From Negadavirga shengliensis (GTDB lineage Bacteria > Bacteroidota > Bacteroidia > Cytophagales > Cyclobacteriaceae), in contig NZ_JBHSJJ010000008.1 in NCBI RefSeq assembly GCF_042652345.1, positions 1 through 64,000 of the forward strand: a stretch of 64,000 bases of DNA, given 5' to 3'. The translations under genes were made by a program, and so were the position numbers. Positions 8,718-18,345 of the stretch are shown here, piece by piece. Within the stretch, counting starts at the first letter, position 1; every line of letters begins with the position of its first letter. The notes under the pieces were generated by a model. That model was not told where the DNA came from, ran no database searches, and saw only the letters and a program-made list of their open reading frames with translations.

Positions 8718-10203
8718 AAAATTACGTTTTAGCCTGGCCATTACTTTTTTTATGGCCTTTTTTTATGCAAATGGTCAGGAGACCGTCAGTTACACATTGG
8801 AAGATATAGTGGCCCGGGCCAAGGCCCAGTCACCGGCAGCGTTACGGGCGGATACCAGAAGAGAGAATCTGTATTGGAGATACAGATTGTATTTATCGGA
8901 TTACAATCCACAGCTCAGGCTCAGTGGGACGGTGCCCAGCTACTCGCAGCAATTCAGCAGCGTTGTCCAACCCGATGGTACCATTGCGTTCAGGGAGGTG
9001 AGGCAGAACTTTATGGATCTGGAACTCGGCTTACAACAGGAAATAGCGACGACGGGCGGCCGCATCTCAGTCAATAGCTCCACCAACCGTTTCGACAATT
9101 TTTTGGCACCGGAAGGAGATCCCAGAACCCGGTGGAGTGGTGTGCCGGTTAATGTAAGATTGTTTCAGCCCATTTTTGCTTTTAACCAGCTGAAGTGGAA
9201 CCGGAAAATCGAGCCGATAAGGTATGAAGAAAGCAAAAGGGAATATGCTGAAGAGATGGAGGAAATCAGTGAACGGGTTACGGTCATGTTCTTCGATTTT
9301 CTGGTCGCCCAAGTCAATCTGGATATCGCCACCAAAAATCTCACCAATACGGAAGAGATTTTAAAAATAGAGCGGGGAAGGTATAATATTGGCACCACCT
9401 ATGAAGATAAGCTACTGCAGGTGGAGTTGCAGGTTTTGGAGGCCAAGCAGGAAGTTTCCCAGGCAAGGCTGGACATGGAAACAGCCGCGTTGCGATTGAA
9501 GTCTTATATAGGCCTGAACGAAACCGTAAACGTTAACCTGGTTCTTCCAGATGAAATTCCCCAATTTGACATCGATACAGATCTGGCCATTGATTATGCT
9601 TTCCAAAACAGAGCGGTGGCCATTGGATTTGATAGGCAGCGATTGGAAGCAGAACGGGAAATAGCAATGGCCCGGGGGCAACGTTTTCAAATGAACCTGA
9701 ATGCTGAGTACGGTTACAACAATGCAGCCCTCATGTGGGGAGATATTTATTCTAATCCCAACACACAGGCCCTGGTAAGTCTGGGGATCAGTGTCCCCAT
9801 ATTGGACTGGGGAAGAAACAAGGCGCGGATGAGCATGGCCAAAGCCAACCAGGAATTGACGATTTATACGATAGAGCAGGAAATTATCAACTTTGAACAG
9901 GAGATCTTTACCAAAGTCCGGAACTTTTTAATGTTAAAAGAGAGGATTGAGATCACCCAAACATCCGATGATGTGGCCGACAAGCGCTATGAGATATCAT
10001 TTAAGCGTTATCAAAACGGAAATGTAACCATAACCGATCTAGCCATTGCGCAGCAGGAAAAAGACAGGAACCGCCGGGCCTACATTCAATCCCTCCGGGA
10101 TTATTGGACCGCCTATTATGAGTTGAGAAAATTAACCCTGTACGACTTTGATAATAAACTTCTGCTATACAACCCGGCATTGGAAGCAGAACCAGGCCAA
10201 TAA
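8710..10203 (+). CDS. TolC family outer-membrane efflux protein
   Basis: A 497-residue outer-membrane channel protein. It has a signal peptide (cleavage near the ANGQE region, about residue 22) and two outer_membrane_efflux repeats with long amphipathic helices. It would form the trimeric outer-membrane duct of the tripartite system encoded with 6031-8717. Overlap with the permease gene supports one transcript. No strong terminator follows directly. Confidence 0.88.
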   Translation: MNEKLRFSLAITFFMAFFYANGQETVSYTLEDIVARAKAQSPAALRADTRRENLYWRYRLYLSDYNPQLRLSGTVPSYSQQFSSVVQPDGTIAFREVRQNFMDLELGLQQEIATTGGRISVNSSTNRFDNFLAPEGDPRTRWSGVPVNVRLFQPIFAFNQLKWNRKIEPIRYEESKREYAEEMEEISERVTVMFFDFLVAQVNLDIATKNLTNTEEILKIERGRYNIGTTYEDKLLQVELQVLEAKQEVSQARLDMETAALRLKSYIGLNETVNVNLVLPDEIPQFDIDTDLAIDYAFQNRAVAIGFDRQRLEAEREIAMARGQRFQMNLNAEYGYNNAALMWGDIYSNPNTQALVSLGISVPILDWGRNKARMSMAKANQELTIYTIEQEIINFEQEIFTKVRNFLMLKERIEITQTSDDVADKRYEISFKRYQNGNVTITDLAIAQQEKDRNRRAYIQSLRDYWTAYYELRKLTLYDFDNKLLLYNPALEAEPGQ

Positions 10204-10545
10204 GAGATTTATAGGAATGATGCACATTCGCTGAGAAGCGTGAAAGTACAGCAAAGAAGGACCGATATACCATGCCCGAGGGAATGGTATATGGGGCTGC
10301 TGTAGAACCCTGACGGGGTATTTCGGGTCCCGCCTGTTCTTACCAGCCCAAAGAAACTCCACGGATCCGAAGCAGATTCGGACAGGTTTTTACGGGTTAA
10401 CACGAAAATTATGATTCACATAAGAGTAACACCCTGCAGGTTTTTGTGGGATAGGATTGGGTTTCTATGCCAAGGCTGCATTGTGATGGCCCCGTCGGAT
10501 TTAATTTCTCCCAAAATTATATGAATTTTTTCCGGCCAACTTTTT
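10204..10545. other. Intergenic stretch with small inverted repeats
   Basis: Non-coding spacer between the efflux operon and the copper island. It holds a 9-bp inverted repeat (ATATACCAT / ATGGTATAT, 10265-10273 and 10284-10292, loop 10) and a 6-bp one (TCCGAA / TTCGGA near 10367-10383) followed by a T-rich run. Either may act as a weak terminator. No protein-like reading frame is seen. Confidence 0.4.
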
Positions 10546-10553
10546 TATCTTTG
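10526..10553 (+). promoter_or_regulatory. Candidate promoter of the copper-resistance operon
   Basis: TATCTTTG at 10546-10553 fits TAnnTTTG. A T-run at 10526-10530 sits where the -33 element should be. The predicted start falls ~10 bases before the ATG at 10572. No obvious metal-regulator palindrome overlaps it. Confidence 0.5.
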
Positions 10554-10571
10554 TAACGTTAGTCAAACCAT

Positions 10572-10970
10572 ATGCGAAGGTTTATTCAAATATCGCTTCT
10601 GCTTTTATACTTTCTCTTCCACGCAGGCCTGAGTTATTCTTTTCATTTCTGTGAGGAAAACCTCAGGAAAGTCAATTTTTATCTGGAGAAACACGACTGT
10701 TGCTCCGAATCTTCCTCTGACGCTTCTGATATGCCGTCTGACTGCTGTGAGAATGTGCCGCAGGTAGAAATGCCAAACTCCAATCAGTGGGGGCAGCACC
10801 ACGACCTCAACGTTCCCACGAACGTATTGCTGGCTTTCGTCGCCGGTATCGCGTCTGAATTTTACTTTCTACCCCAACTGACTGAAGGCGGTGGTCATGA
10901 AAATAACACCGATCCACCTAAGATACTTAAGAACCCTATTTATATTTTTAATCAAGTCTTTTTGATATAG
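10572..10970 (+). CDS. HYC_CC_PP family small protein
   Basis: A 132-residue secreted or membrane-tethered protein with an N-terminal signal sequence (about residues 1-23), then HFCEE, two CC pairs (HDCC and SDCC), and a PP near the C terminus (TDPPKI). These are the landmarks behind the name HYC_CC_PP, a Bacteroidota family often found beside heavy-metal efflux genes. The Cys pairs and His-rich central stretch (GQHHD) suggest metal binding in the periplasm; this is inference. It is the first gene of the copper island, ~270 bases before cusA. Confidence 0.75.
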   Translation: MRRFIQISLLLLYFLFHAGLSYSFHFCEENLRKVNFYLEKHDCCSESSSDASDMPSDCCENVPQVEMPNSNQWGQHHDLNVPTNVLLAFVAGIASEFYFLPQLTEGGGHENNTDPPKILKNPIYIFNQVFLI

Positions 10971-11243
10971 AAAGGCGCAGCTGCCGGAAGCAATGCTTTT
11001 TGCGTGCTTCTTCTATTTCCCCTATCCAAAAAACTAACACCGCTATCCGGATTCTTCTTATTCTATTCGACACAAGCGTTCCGGTTTAGGGAACCGTTTC
11101 TGTCCACCACCCCTAATGTTCCTAAAGACGGGAACCAACACGGTGGAAATGCGGAGCATCGGGGCGGGGATCATATCCTGATTTAAGTTTCACCACCCGG
11201 ATAAACTGATTCAAAACCGTTGCCGGGTACAATTCCTGCATCA

Positions 11244-14200
11244 ATGTTAAATGCAATCATAAAATTCTTTTTGGAAAACAAGCTGGTGACCGTGCTGTTG
11301 TTGGTGCTCATTGTTTTGTGGGGCATTGTTGTGGCCCCATTCCGCTGGGATATAGGCTTACCCTCAGATCCGGTACCTGTAGATGCCATACCGGACATTG
11401 GGGAAAACCAGCAGATTGTCTTCACGGAATGGATGGGGAGGTCCCCCCAAGATGTGGAAGATCAAATTACTTATCCCCTCACGACTTCGCTGTTGGGTCT
11501 GCCCGGTGTGAAAAGCGTGCGCAGCAGTTCTGCCTTTGGCTTTTCGAGTATTTACATCATTTTCAATGAGGACATTGAATTCTACTGGAGCCGATCCCGT
11601 GTGTTGGAGAAGTTGAATTCACTTACCGAAGGGCTGCTACCGGACGGGGTGCAGCCCAAACTGGGACCCGATGCCACGGCACTGGGCCAGATCTACTGGT
11701 ATACTTTGGAAGGAAGGGACAAAGACGGCAATCCGGTAGGAGGCTGGGACCTGCACGAGCTTCGTACGATTCAGGATTATTATGTGCGCTACGCGCTCAC
11801 GAGCGTGGAGGGGGTAGCCGAGGTGGCTTCTGTGGGCGGTTATGTGAAAGAATACCAGGTAGATATTGACCCAGTGGCGCTCAAATCCCACGACGTCTCG
11901 CTGATGGATGTGATGCAGGCCGTGAAAAACAGCAATATTGATGTGGGCGCAAACACCATCGAGGTGAACCGGGTGGATTATTTTGTCCGGGGCCTCGGGT
12001 ATGTCAAGAGTCTGGAGGATTTGGATGATGCGGTGGTGAAGATGGTGGACAATGTCCCGATCCGGGTAAAGGACATTGGAAAAGTGAATATAGGTCCACA
12101 GCCAAGGAATATGGGAGGGATTTTGGATAAGTCCGGTGCAGAGGCTGTGGGAGGGGTGGTAATCGCCCGCTACGGCGACAACCCGCTGCAAGTGATAGAA
12201 GCCGTAAAAGAGGAAATTGCAACCATTTCCGAAGGGCTTCCCTCCAAAACGTTGGAGGATGGTACGGTTTCAAAAGTTACCGTGGTACCGTTTTATGACC
12301 GTACAGGTTTGATCTATGAGACATTGGGTACCCTTTACGAGGCAATCAGTCTCCAAATTCTTATTACGATCATCGTCATTGTCGTCATGGTTTATAACCT
12401 GAGGGCTTCCCTGCTTATTTCGGCCCTATTGCCCATGGCGGTGTTGATGTGCTTTATTTTCATGAAATATCTCAACGTGGATGCCAATATTGTGGCTTTG
12501 TCAGGCATTGCCATCGCTATTGGGACCATGGTGGATTTGGGAGTCATATTGAATGAAAATATCCTTCGACATATTGAAAATGCCCCTAAGGAAAAATCGA
12601 GGTTTAAAATTGTATTTGAAGCCACCACAGAAGTAGCTTCGGCGATACTGACCGCGGTGAGCACCACCATCATCAGCTTTCTGCCGGTGTTTACCTTGCA
12701 GGCGGCGGAAGGGAAACTGTTTGGTCCCCTGGCGTATACCAAGACCTTTGCCCTTCTGGCTGCGTTGATTTTTACCCTGGTGATCATGCCTGCTTTCTCC
12801 CACTGGATATTTTCCCTCAAAAAGGGCCAGGGCAGATACCGTGTCTATCTAAATTACCTGCTTGTGGTGGTCGGTTTGCTGGTGGCTTATAGCTTTTGGA
12901 CCTGGGCAGGTTTGGTGCTGATGGGTTTCGGCTTGGTGAATCTGTTGCTTTACTATTATCCTGAAAAACTGTCGCCTTATCGTAATCTGATAATGGTAAG
13001 CCTCACTGTAATAGCGGTTTCATGGTTACTGACTGTGGAATGGAGACCTTTGGGGGTTTCCAACAGCATATTGGCCAATTTTATTTTTATTGCCTTAGCC
13101 CTTGGGCTCGTATTGGGAGCATTTTCTATCTTCATTAAAGCCTATCCGAGGATTTTGACGTGGTGTTTAGAACACAAAGGATTGTTTTTGTTGGTGCCAG
13201 CCTTTATCATCTTGCTGGGCATGAACATATGGCTGGGTTTTGACAAGGTTTTCGGTTTTGTTCCAAATAGTACCGAAAAGTTGGGATGGAATATCCGGGA
13301 AACTTCGCCCTGGTCCTCACTTTCCCACATCTTTCCCGGTATGGGCAAAGAGTTTATGCCATCCCTCAACGAGGGGTCTTTTTTGTTGATGCCGACCTCA
13401 ATGCCGCATGCGGGCGTACAGGAAAACAGGGAAGTACTTCAAAGACTTGACATGATGGTCAGTGCCATTCCCGAGGTGGAAATGGTGGTTGGGAAAGCCG
13501 GCAGGGCAGAAACAGCCATTGACCCCGCGCCCTTGTCCATGTTTGAAAACCTGATCCACTATCGAAGTGAATACCTCGCTGACCGGAATGGTATCCGCCT
13601 GCGGTTTAAAGTGGATGACAACGGACATTTTGAGCTGAAAAACGGCGGGACATATGACCCGGCTACCGATCTGCCGCATAAGATAAAGGCCGATGAATTG
13701 ATACCGGATAAGAGAGGGGCTTATTTCAGGCAATGGCGGAGTCATATTCGAACCCCCGACGATATTTGGAATGAAATCATCAGCGCGGTGAACATTCCCT
13801 GGGTCACTTCCGCCCCCAAGCTGCAGCCTATAGAAACGCGGTTGGTCATGTTACAGACCGGAATGCGTGCTCCCATGGGGATCAAAGTTTACGGACCTGA
13901 CCTTAAGACCATAGAGGACTTCGGTTTGCAACTGGAAAAATACCTGAAGGAAGTACCGTCTGTGAAAGAACAGGCGGTGTTTGCCGATAGGATTGTAGGC
14001 AAACCGTATTTGGAAATTGACATTGATCGAAAAGAGATAGCCAGGTATGGCCTCAATATAAGGGATGTTCAGGACTATATTGAGACCGCCATCGGAGGTA
14101 TGGAACTGAGCACCACTGTAGAGGGAAGGGAGCGGTTTCCCATCAGGGTGCGGTACGCAAGAGAGTGGAGGGATGATCCATCGGCAATTGAACGCATGTT

Positions 14201-15065
14201 GGTACCTACGCCGGCAGGGGCCTATGTCCCTCTTGAACAATTGGCGAATATCACCTATAGGCCAGGTCCGGAAATGATCCGGGGTGAGAATAGTTTTTTG
14301 GTGGGGTATGTCCTGCTGGATAAAATGGCGGGGTTTGCGGAGGTAGACGTGGTAGAAGCCGCCCAAGCATATTTGAAGCAGAAAGTTGATTCCGGTGAGC
14401 TAGTAGTGCCTGCCGGCGTACGTTATGAGTTTTCCGGCAACTATGAAAACCAGGTCAGGGCTGAAAAGCGCCTGTCTGTTGTAGTACCTCTTTCCCTGAT
14501 CATCATATTCCTGATCCTTTATTTCCAGTTCCGCTCCGTGGCCACTGGCCTGATGATATTTTCCGCCATTGCCATGGCATTTTCGGGAGGCTTCCTGATG
14601 CTATGGCTGTATGGGCAGGATTGGTTTATGAATTTTAATGTGTTGGGGACCAACCTCAGGGAGCTGTTTCAGATGGGTACTTATAATCTGAGTGTGGCGG
14701 TTTGGGTCGGTTTTATAGCTTTGTTTGGCATTGCCACAGATGATGGGGTGGTCATCGGGACCTATCTTAAGCAAAGTTTTGAAAGGAATTCCCCGGGAAA
14801 CGTCAAAGAGATCCGGAAGGCGGTGCTGGATGCTGGAATCAAGCGGGTAAGACCTTGTCTGATGACCACAGCCACCACCTTGTTGGCTTTGTTACCCGTA
14901 TTGACGTCCTCCGGGAGGGGCGCCGATATCATGATTCCCATGGCCATACCGTCCTTCGGGGGCATGGTGGTAGCCTTGGTGACCTTGTTTATGGTGCCGG
15001 TCTTATATGCTTTGTGGGCGGAAATAAAACTGAAAAGAAACCCGGAGGCTTTTGTAGAATCTTAA
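11244..15065 (+). CDS. cusA: CusA/CzcA family heavy-metal RND efflux pump
   Basis: A 1273-residue inner-membrane RND pump. The ATG at 11244 is chosen because the usual N-terminal helix (NAIIKFFLENKLVTVLLL) starts here; an upstream TTG would add eight unlikely residues. It has the expected RND halves with ~12 helices. The proton-relay aspartate in GTMVDLGVILNEN (TM4) and the DD in FGIATDDGVVIG (TM10) are visible. Methionines in DPAPLSMFENL and in RLVMLQTGMRAPMG lie where CusA carries Cu(I)/Ag(I)-binding Met. It is ~230 residues longer than E. coli CusA; extra hydrophobic sequence after the TM6 region (about residues 530-680) accounts for most of this. It works with the adaptor at 16496 and the channel at 15076. 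Copper or silver is the likely substrate; Zn/Co is less likely. Confidence 0.93.
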   Translation: MLNAIIKFFLENKLVTVLLLVLIVLWGIVVAPFRWDIGLPSDPVPVDAIPDIGENQQIVFTEWMGRSPQDVEDQITYPLTTSLLGLPGVKSVRSSSAFGFSSIYIIFNEDIEFYWSRSRVLEKLNSLTEGLLPDGVQPKLGPDATALGQIYWYTLEGRDKDGNPVGGWDLHELRTIQDYYVRYALTSVEGVAEVASVGGYVKEYQVDIDPVALKSHDVSLMDVMQAVKNSNIDVGANTIEVNRVDYFVRGLGYVKSLEDLDDAVVKMVDNVPIRVKDIGKVNIGPQPRNMGGILDKSGAEAVGGVVIARYGDNPLQVIEAVKEEIATISEGLPSKTLEDGTVSKVTVVPFYDRTGLIYETLGTLYEAISLQILITIIVIVVMVYNLRASLLISALLPMAVLMCFIFMKYLNVDANIVALSGIAIAIGTMVDLGVILNENILRHIENAPKEKSRFKIVFEATTEVASAILTAVSTTIISFLPVFTLQAAEGKLFGPLAYTKTFALLAALIFTLVIMPAFSHWIFSLKKGQGRYRVYLNYLLVVVGLLVAYSFWTWAGLVLMGFGLVNLLLYYYPEKLSPYRNLIMVSLTVIAVSWLLTVEWRPLGVSNSILANFIFIALALGLVLGAFSIFIKAYPRILTWCLEHKGLFLLVPAFIILLGMNIWLGFDKVFGFVPNSTEKLGWNIRETSPWSSLSHIFPGMGKEFMPSLNEGSFLLMPTSMPHAGVQENREVLQRLDMMVSAIPEVEMVVGKAGRAETAIDPAPLSMFENLIHYRSEYLADRNGIRLRFKVDDNGHFELKNGGTYDPATDLPHKIKADELIPDKRGAYFRQWRSHIRTPDDIWNEIISAVNIPWVTSAPKLQPIETRLVMLQTGMRAPMGIKVYGPDLKTIEDFGLQLEKYLKEVPSVKEQAVFADRIVGKPYLEIDIDRKEIARYGLNIRDVQDYIETAIGGMELSTTVEGRERFPIRVRYAREWRDDPSAIERMLVPTPAGAYVPLEQLANITYRPGPEMIRGENSFLVGYVLLDKMAGFAEVDVVEAAQAYLKQKVDSGELVVPAGVRYEFSGNYENQVRAEKRLSVVVPLSLIIIFLILYFQFRSVATGLMIFSAIAMAFSGGFLMLWLYGQDWFMNFNVLGTNLRELFQMGTYNLSVAVWVGFIALFGIATDDGVVIGTYLKQSFERNSPGNVKEIRKAVLDAGIKRVRPCLMTTATTLLALLPVLTSSGRGADIMIPMAIPSFGGMVVALVTLFMVPVLYALWAEIKLKRNPEAFVES

Positions 15066-15075
15066 AAGTACAACA

Positions 15076-16488
15076 ATGAAAAGAACAATTTGGATCATCC
15101 TACTTGGTATGGGATTGGCGGCTTTTGCCCGGGGGCAATCTTTGCCAGAGCTGCTTCAGGTAGCCGCAGAGAACAATCCGGAGTTGCGGGCTTATTTCAA
15201 GGAATATGAAGCTTCTCTCGAAAGGGTTCCGCAGATGGGAGGTTTGCCTGACCCCGAATTGAGTATGGGTTTTTTTCTCAGACCAATGGAACTCCCCATG
15301 GGATTGCAGCGGGGGGAACTGCAGCTGATGCAGATGTTTCCCTGGTTTGGCATGTTGAAAACAAAAAAAGACGAGGCTTCTAAAATGGCGCTAACGCGGT
15401 ATGAGCTTTTTCAGGAGGCCAAAAACCGGCTGTTTTTGGAAGTCAAAACCGCTTGGTACGACCTTTATAAATTGGAGGAAGAAATCAGCGTGAGTGAAGA
15501 AAACCTGGAAATACTGGAAAGGTTTGAGCGGTTGGCCCTCGTCAGATTCCAAAGCTCAGGTGCTGGCAGTGGACAGGGAAGCATGCAGCAGCCTATGAGT
15601 GGGACGGGGACTCAAATCACCAGCCGGGCAGGCAGTTCCGGAATGGGTGCAGGCATGAACATGGGCGGAGGTAAAGGAACTACGGCTCCTACTGCTATGA
15701 ACAGCGCAAGCCCTTCCATGAACACAGCAAGTTCCGGGATGAGTGATGTGTTGAGGGTGAGGATGGAAATCAAAGAATTGGAAAACCGGCTTGCCCTTCT
15801 CCATGATTCCAGGGCCCCCCTCATGGCGAGGATCAATTCACTGCTCAATAGGGACCAGGCTGTGCCCATTGCCGTCTCCGACAGTCTTGAAGAAGTTGCT
15901 TTGTCGGTGGAACGGTTGTCCTTGCTGGACAGCATTACTGCCAATAATCCCATGTTGAAAATGTTGGATGCGGAGAAGGAGGCTTATGGTGCCCGGAGGC
16001 AGATGGCGAAGTTGGAGGGACGGCCGATGTTTGGAGCAGGGGTGAATTATATGCCCTTTTCACCGAGAACAGAAAACGGCATGCAGATGGGCGGTGATGA
16101 CATGGTGATGCCCATGGTAAAGGTGACATTGCCCATTTACAGAAAGAAATACAGGGCGCAGTTAAGAGAAGCTGAACTCAGTCAGGAGATGGTGGAACTT
16201 CGAAAAGAAAGCACCACCAATCAACTGGCCTATGAATGGGCAGCCTATTTGCGGGATCTCGATGACGCATTCAGGAGGGCCAAACTTTATAAGGACCAAA
16301 CAGGCCTGGCCCGGCAGACCCTGGACCTTTTAATGGTTGCTTATACTTCCGAAGGAAGGGATTTTGAAGAGTTGTTAAGGGTACAGCAGCAGCTGCTGGA
16401 TTACCGGCTCAAACTGATCTCAGCTGTCGTGGACCAACACAAGGTGGTTTCGGGCCTTGAGGCACTTGCCTCCATTGAATTGTATTGA
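15076..16488 (+). CDS. CusC-like TolC family channel with Met-rich insertion
   Basis: A 470-residue outer-membrane efflux protein with a signal peptide (cleavage after about FARGQ, residue 20) and TolC-type helical repeats. It starts 10 bases after cusA. An unusual insertion at residues ~160-222 is made mainly of Gly, Ser, Thr, Ala and eight Met (GAGMNMGGG and similar), set in the helical region. Met-rich loops commonly bind Cu(I)/Ag(I), so the insert may capture metal in the periplasm. That is inference from composition. Confidence 0.87.
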   Translation: MKRTIWIILLGMGLAAFARGQSLPELLQVAAENNPELRAYFKEYEASLERVPQMGGLPDPELSMGFFLRPMELPMGLQRGELQLMQMFPWFGMLKTKKDEASKMALTRYELFQEAKNRLFLEVKTAWYDLYKLEEEISVSEENLEILERFERLALVRFQSSGAGSGQGSMQQPMSGTGTQITSRAGSSGMGAGMNMGGGKGTTAPTAMNSASPSMNTASSGMSDVLRVRMEIKELENRLALLHDSRAPLMARINSLLNRDQAVPIAVSDSLEEVALSVERLSLLDSITANNPMLKMLDAEKEAYGARRQMAKLEGRPMFGAGVNYMPFSPRTENGMQMGGDDMVMPMVKVTLPIYRKKYRAQLREAELSQEMVELRKESTTNQLAYEWAAYLRDLDDAFRRAKLYKDQTGLARQTLDLLMVAYTSEGRDFEELLRVQQQLLDYRLKLISAVVDQHKVVSGLEALASIELY

Positions 16489-16495
16489 TTCGAAA

Positions 16496-18280
16496 ATGAT
16501 GAAGAACATGTTGAAAAATAGAAAAAACCTTCTTGCTATTCTACTGGCATTGGTGTTAGGAATCTTTATAGGATGGTTGGTCAGGCCCACAGGGTCCCAT
16601 CAACACGATGATCAGGCTCATGCCCATGGAGAGCATGTCCAGGAAACGTGGACATGCTCCATGCACCCTCAGATCCGTCAGGATGAGCCGGGGAAATGCC
16701 CTATCTGTGGAATGGATCTGATACCGGTTTCGGCGAAAAGAAACGGAGCAGCAACCAGCCCTTTGGTCCATGAGATGACTCCTGAAGCTGTGGCCATGGC
16801 GAATATCCAAACCAGCCGGGTAGAAGGCATATCTCCGGAGGGGGAATTACACCTCACAGGAAAAATCAAAGCGGACGAGCGTCTGCTTGCATCGATCACG
16901 GCCAAATATCCGGGAAGGATTGAAAATCTGTATGTGAGTTTTACCGGTCAGTATGTCAAAGCCGGGGAAAAGCTCGCTACTATCTACTCCCCCGAGCTGC
17001 TCACTGCACAAAAAGAGCTGATTGAAGCCTCAAAAACAAAGGGGAGCTTTCCCGAACTGTATGCTTCGGCAAGGGAAAAGCTCAGGTTGTGGAAGCTCAG
17101 TGAGGACCAGATTCATGAAATCGAGCAAAGCGGAAAAATCAGGGACGAATTTGATGTGTTTGCAGATAAGGGAGGGATCGTTACCCAAAGAAATGTATCG
17201 ATAGGGGACTACGTTTCGACCGGGGCTGTACTGTTCAACGTGGCGGATCTTTCCCGCATATGGGTGATGATAGATGCCTATGAAACCGATCTGCCCTTGC
17301 TGAAAGTAGGTAATGAACTTAATTTTCAGGTGGCTGCTGTTCCGGGAAAAACCTTTAAAGCAAAGGTGGCTTACATAGATCCGGTGATCAACCCGGCTAC
17401 GAGAACCGCTTCTGTGAGAGCAGAAACTTCAAACAGGGAAATGGAGTTAAAGCCGGAGATGTTTGTGAATGCCAGGGTTCAGACTTCAAGAGCGGGGCAC
17501 CAAAGCATTTCTGTGCCTCGGACGGCATTATTATGGTCCGGTAAACGCTCCATAGTTTATGTCAAAGTCGCCGGCACAGATTATCCTGCTTATGAAATGA
17601 GGGAAGTGGGAATAGGGCCGAAAATGGGAGACCGGTATGTCATAGAAGAAGGTCTGGAACCTGGCGAGGAGATTGTCACCAACGGGGTGTTTGCCATCGA
17701 TGCAGCGGCCCAATTGTCCGGCAATTACAGTATGATGATGAGGCCGGAATCAAAGCGCATTGAAGTACCCGAATCGTTCAGGAAGCAAATTTCGGAAGTG
17801 GCTGAGGATTATTTTGACATGAAGAATGCCTTGGTGGAATCCGACTCGGAGAAAGCGGGGAACGCCTCCAAAAACATGCTAAACGCCATCGGCAAAGTGG
17901 AAATGCAATCTCTGGAAAACAAGGCCCATGACACGTGGATGGCACAGATGACTGTCATGACAGATGCTCTGAAGCAATTGGGCAATACGGATGATCTGGA
18001 AAAACAAAGGGCGCATTTTTCTACCATCTCCGACGGCATTCTGGATATGGCGGAGACCTTTGGGTTGCTGCGGAGTAAAGTATACAGACATTATTGCCCC
18101 ATGGCATTTGATAACCAGGGAGCATACTGGCTGAGTGAATTTGAGGAGATCCGTAATCCTTATTTTGGAGATGCGATGATGAATTGCGGAGAGGTGAAAG
18201 CCACCTATGAAGAAGGGAAGCCGGTTTTTGAAAGACCTGGGGTACCCGCTTCACGACCCGACGAGGGGCATCGTCATTAG
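16496..18280 (+). CDS. cusB: CusB-like periplasmic adaptor with metal-binding and DUF3347 domains
   Basis: A 594-residue adaptor read from the ATG at 16496 (or 16499). A TTG start at 16457 would lie inside the previous gene and ahead of the membrane anchor. Domains in order: anchor helix (11-29); His-rich linker; a heavy-metal-binding domain (about 50-78: TWTCSMHP, CPICGMDL); lipoyl and beta-barrel domains of the HlyD class (about 110-420); and a C-terminal DUF3347 domain (about 435-585) ending in YCPMAFDNQG and RNPYFGDAM-CG. The DUF3347 part is shared with the lipoprotein encoded next. It would load Cu(I)/Ag(I) into CusA. Confidence 0.92.
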   Translation: MMKNMLKNRKNLLAILLALVLGIFIGWLVRPTGSHQHDDQAHAHGEHVQETWTCSMHPQIRQDEPGKCPICGMDLIPVSAKRNGAATSPLVHEMTPEAVAMANIQTSRVEGISPEGELHLTGKIKADERLLASITAKYPGRIENLYVSFTGQYVKAGEKLATIYSPELLTAQKELIEASKTKGSFPELYASAREKLRLWKLSEDQIHEIEQSGKIRDEFDVFADKGGIVTQRNVSIGDYVSTGAVLFNVADLSRIWVMIDAYETDLPLLKVGNELNFQVAAVPGKTFKAKVAYIDPVINPATRTASVRAETSNREMELKPEMFVNARVQTSRAGHQSISVPRTALLWSGKRSIVYVKVAGTDYPAYEMREVGIGPKMGDRYVIEEGLEPGEEIVTNGVFAIDAAAQLSGNYSMMMRPESKRIEVPESFRKQISEVAEDYFDMKNALVESDSEKAGNASKNMLNAIGKVEMQSLENKAHDTWMAQMTVMTDALKQLGNTDDLEKQRAHFSTISDGILDMAETFGLLRSKVYRHYCPMAFDNQGAYWLSEFEEIRNPYFGDAMMNCGEVKATYEEGKPVFERPGVPASRPDEGHRH

Positions 18281-18345
18281 GTATTATAATCCTCATTTGC
18301 AAAACAAATTGGATGAAATCTAAATACAACTAAACTATAAAAACA

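Noticed and set aside
11004..11186. Short ORF before cusA
   Set aside because: A 60-codon frame with low-quality composition, no start signal, no homology I recognise and no support from the flanking genes; the spacer is treated as non-coding.
11637..12191. 184-codon minus-strand frame inside cusA
   Set aside because: It is antisense to a strongly conserved RND pump and shows only composition typical of a shadow frame.
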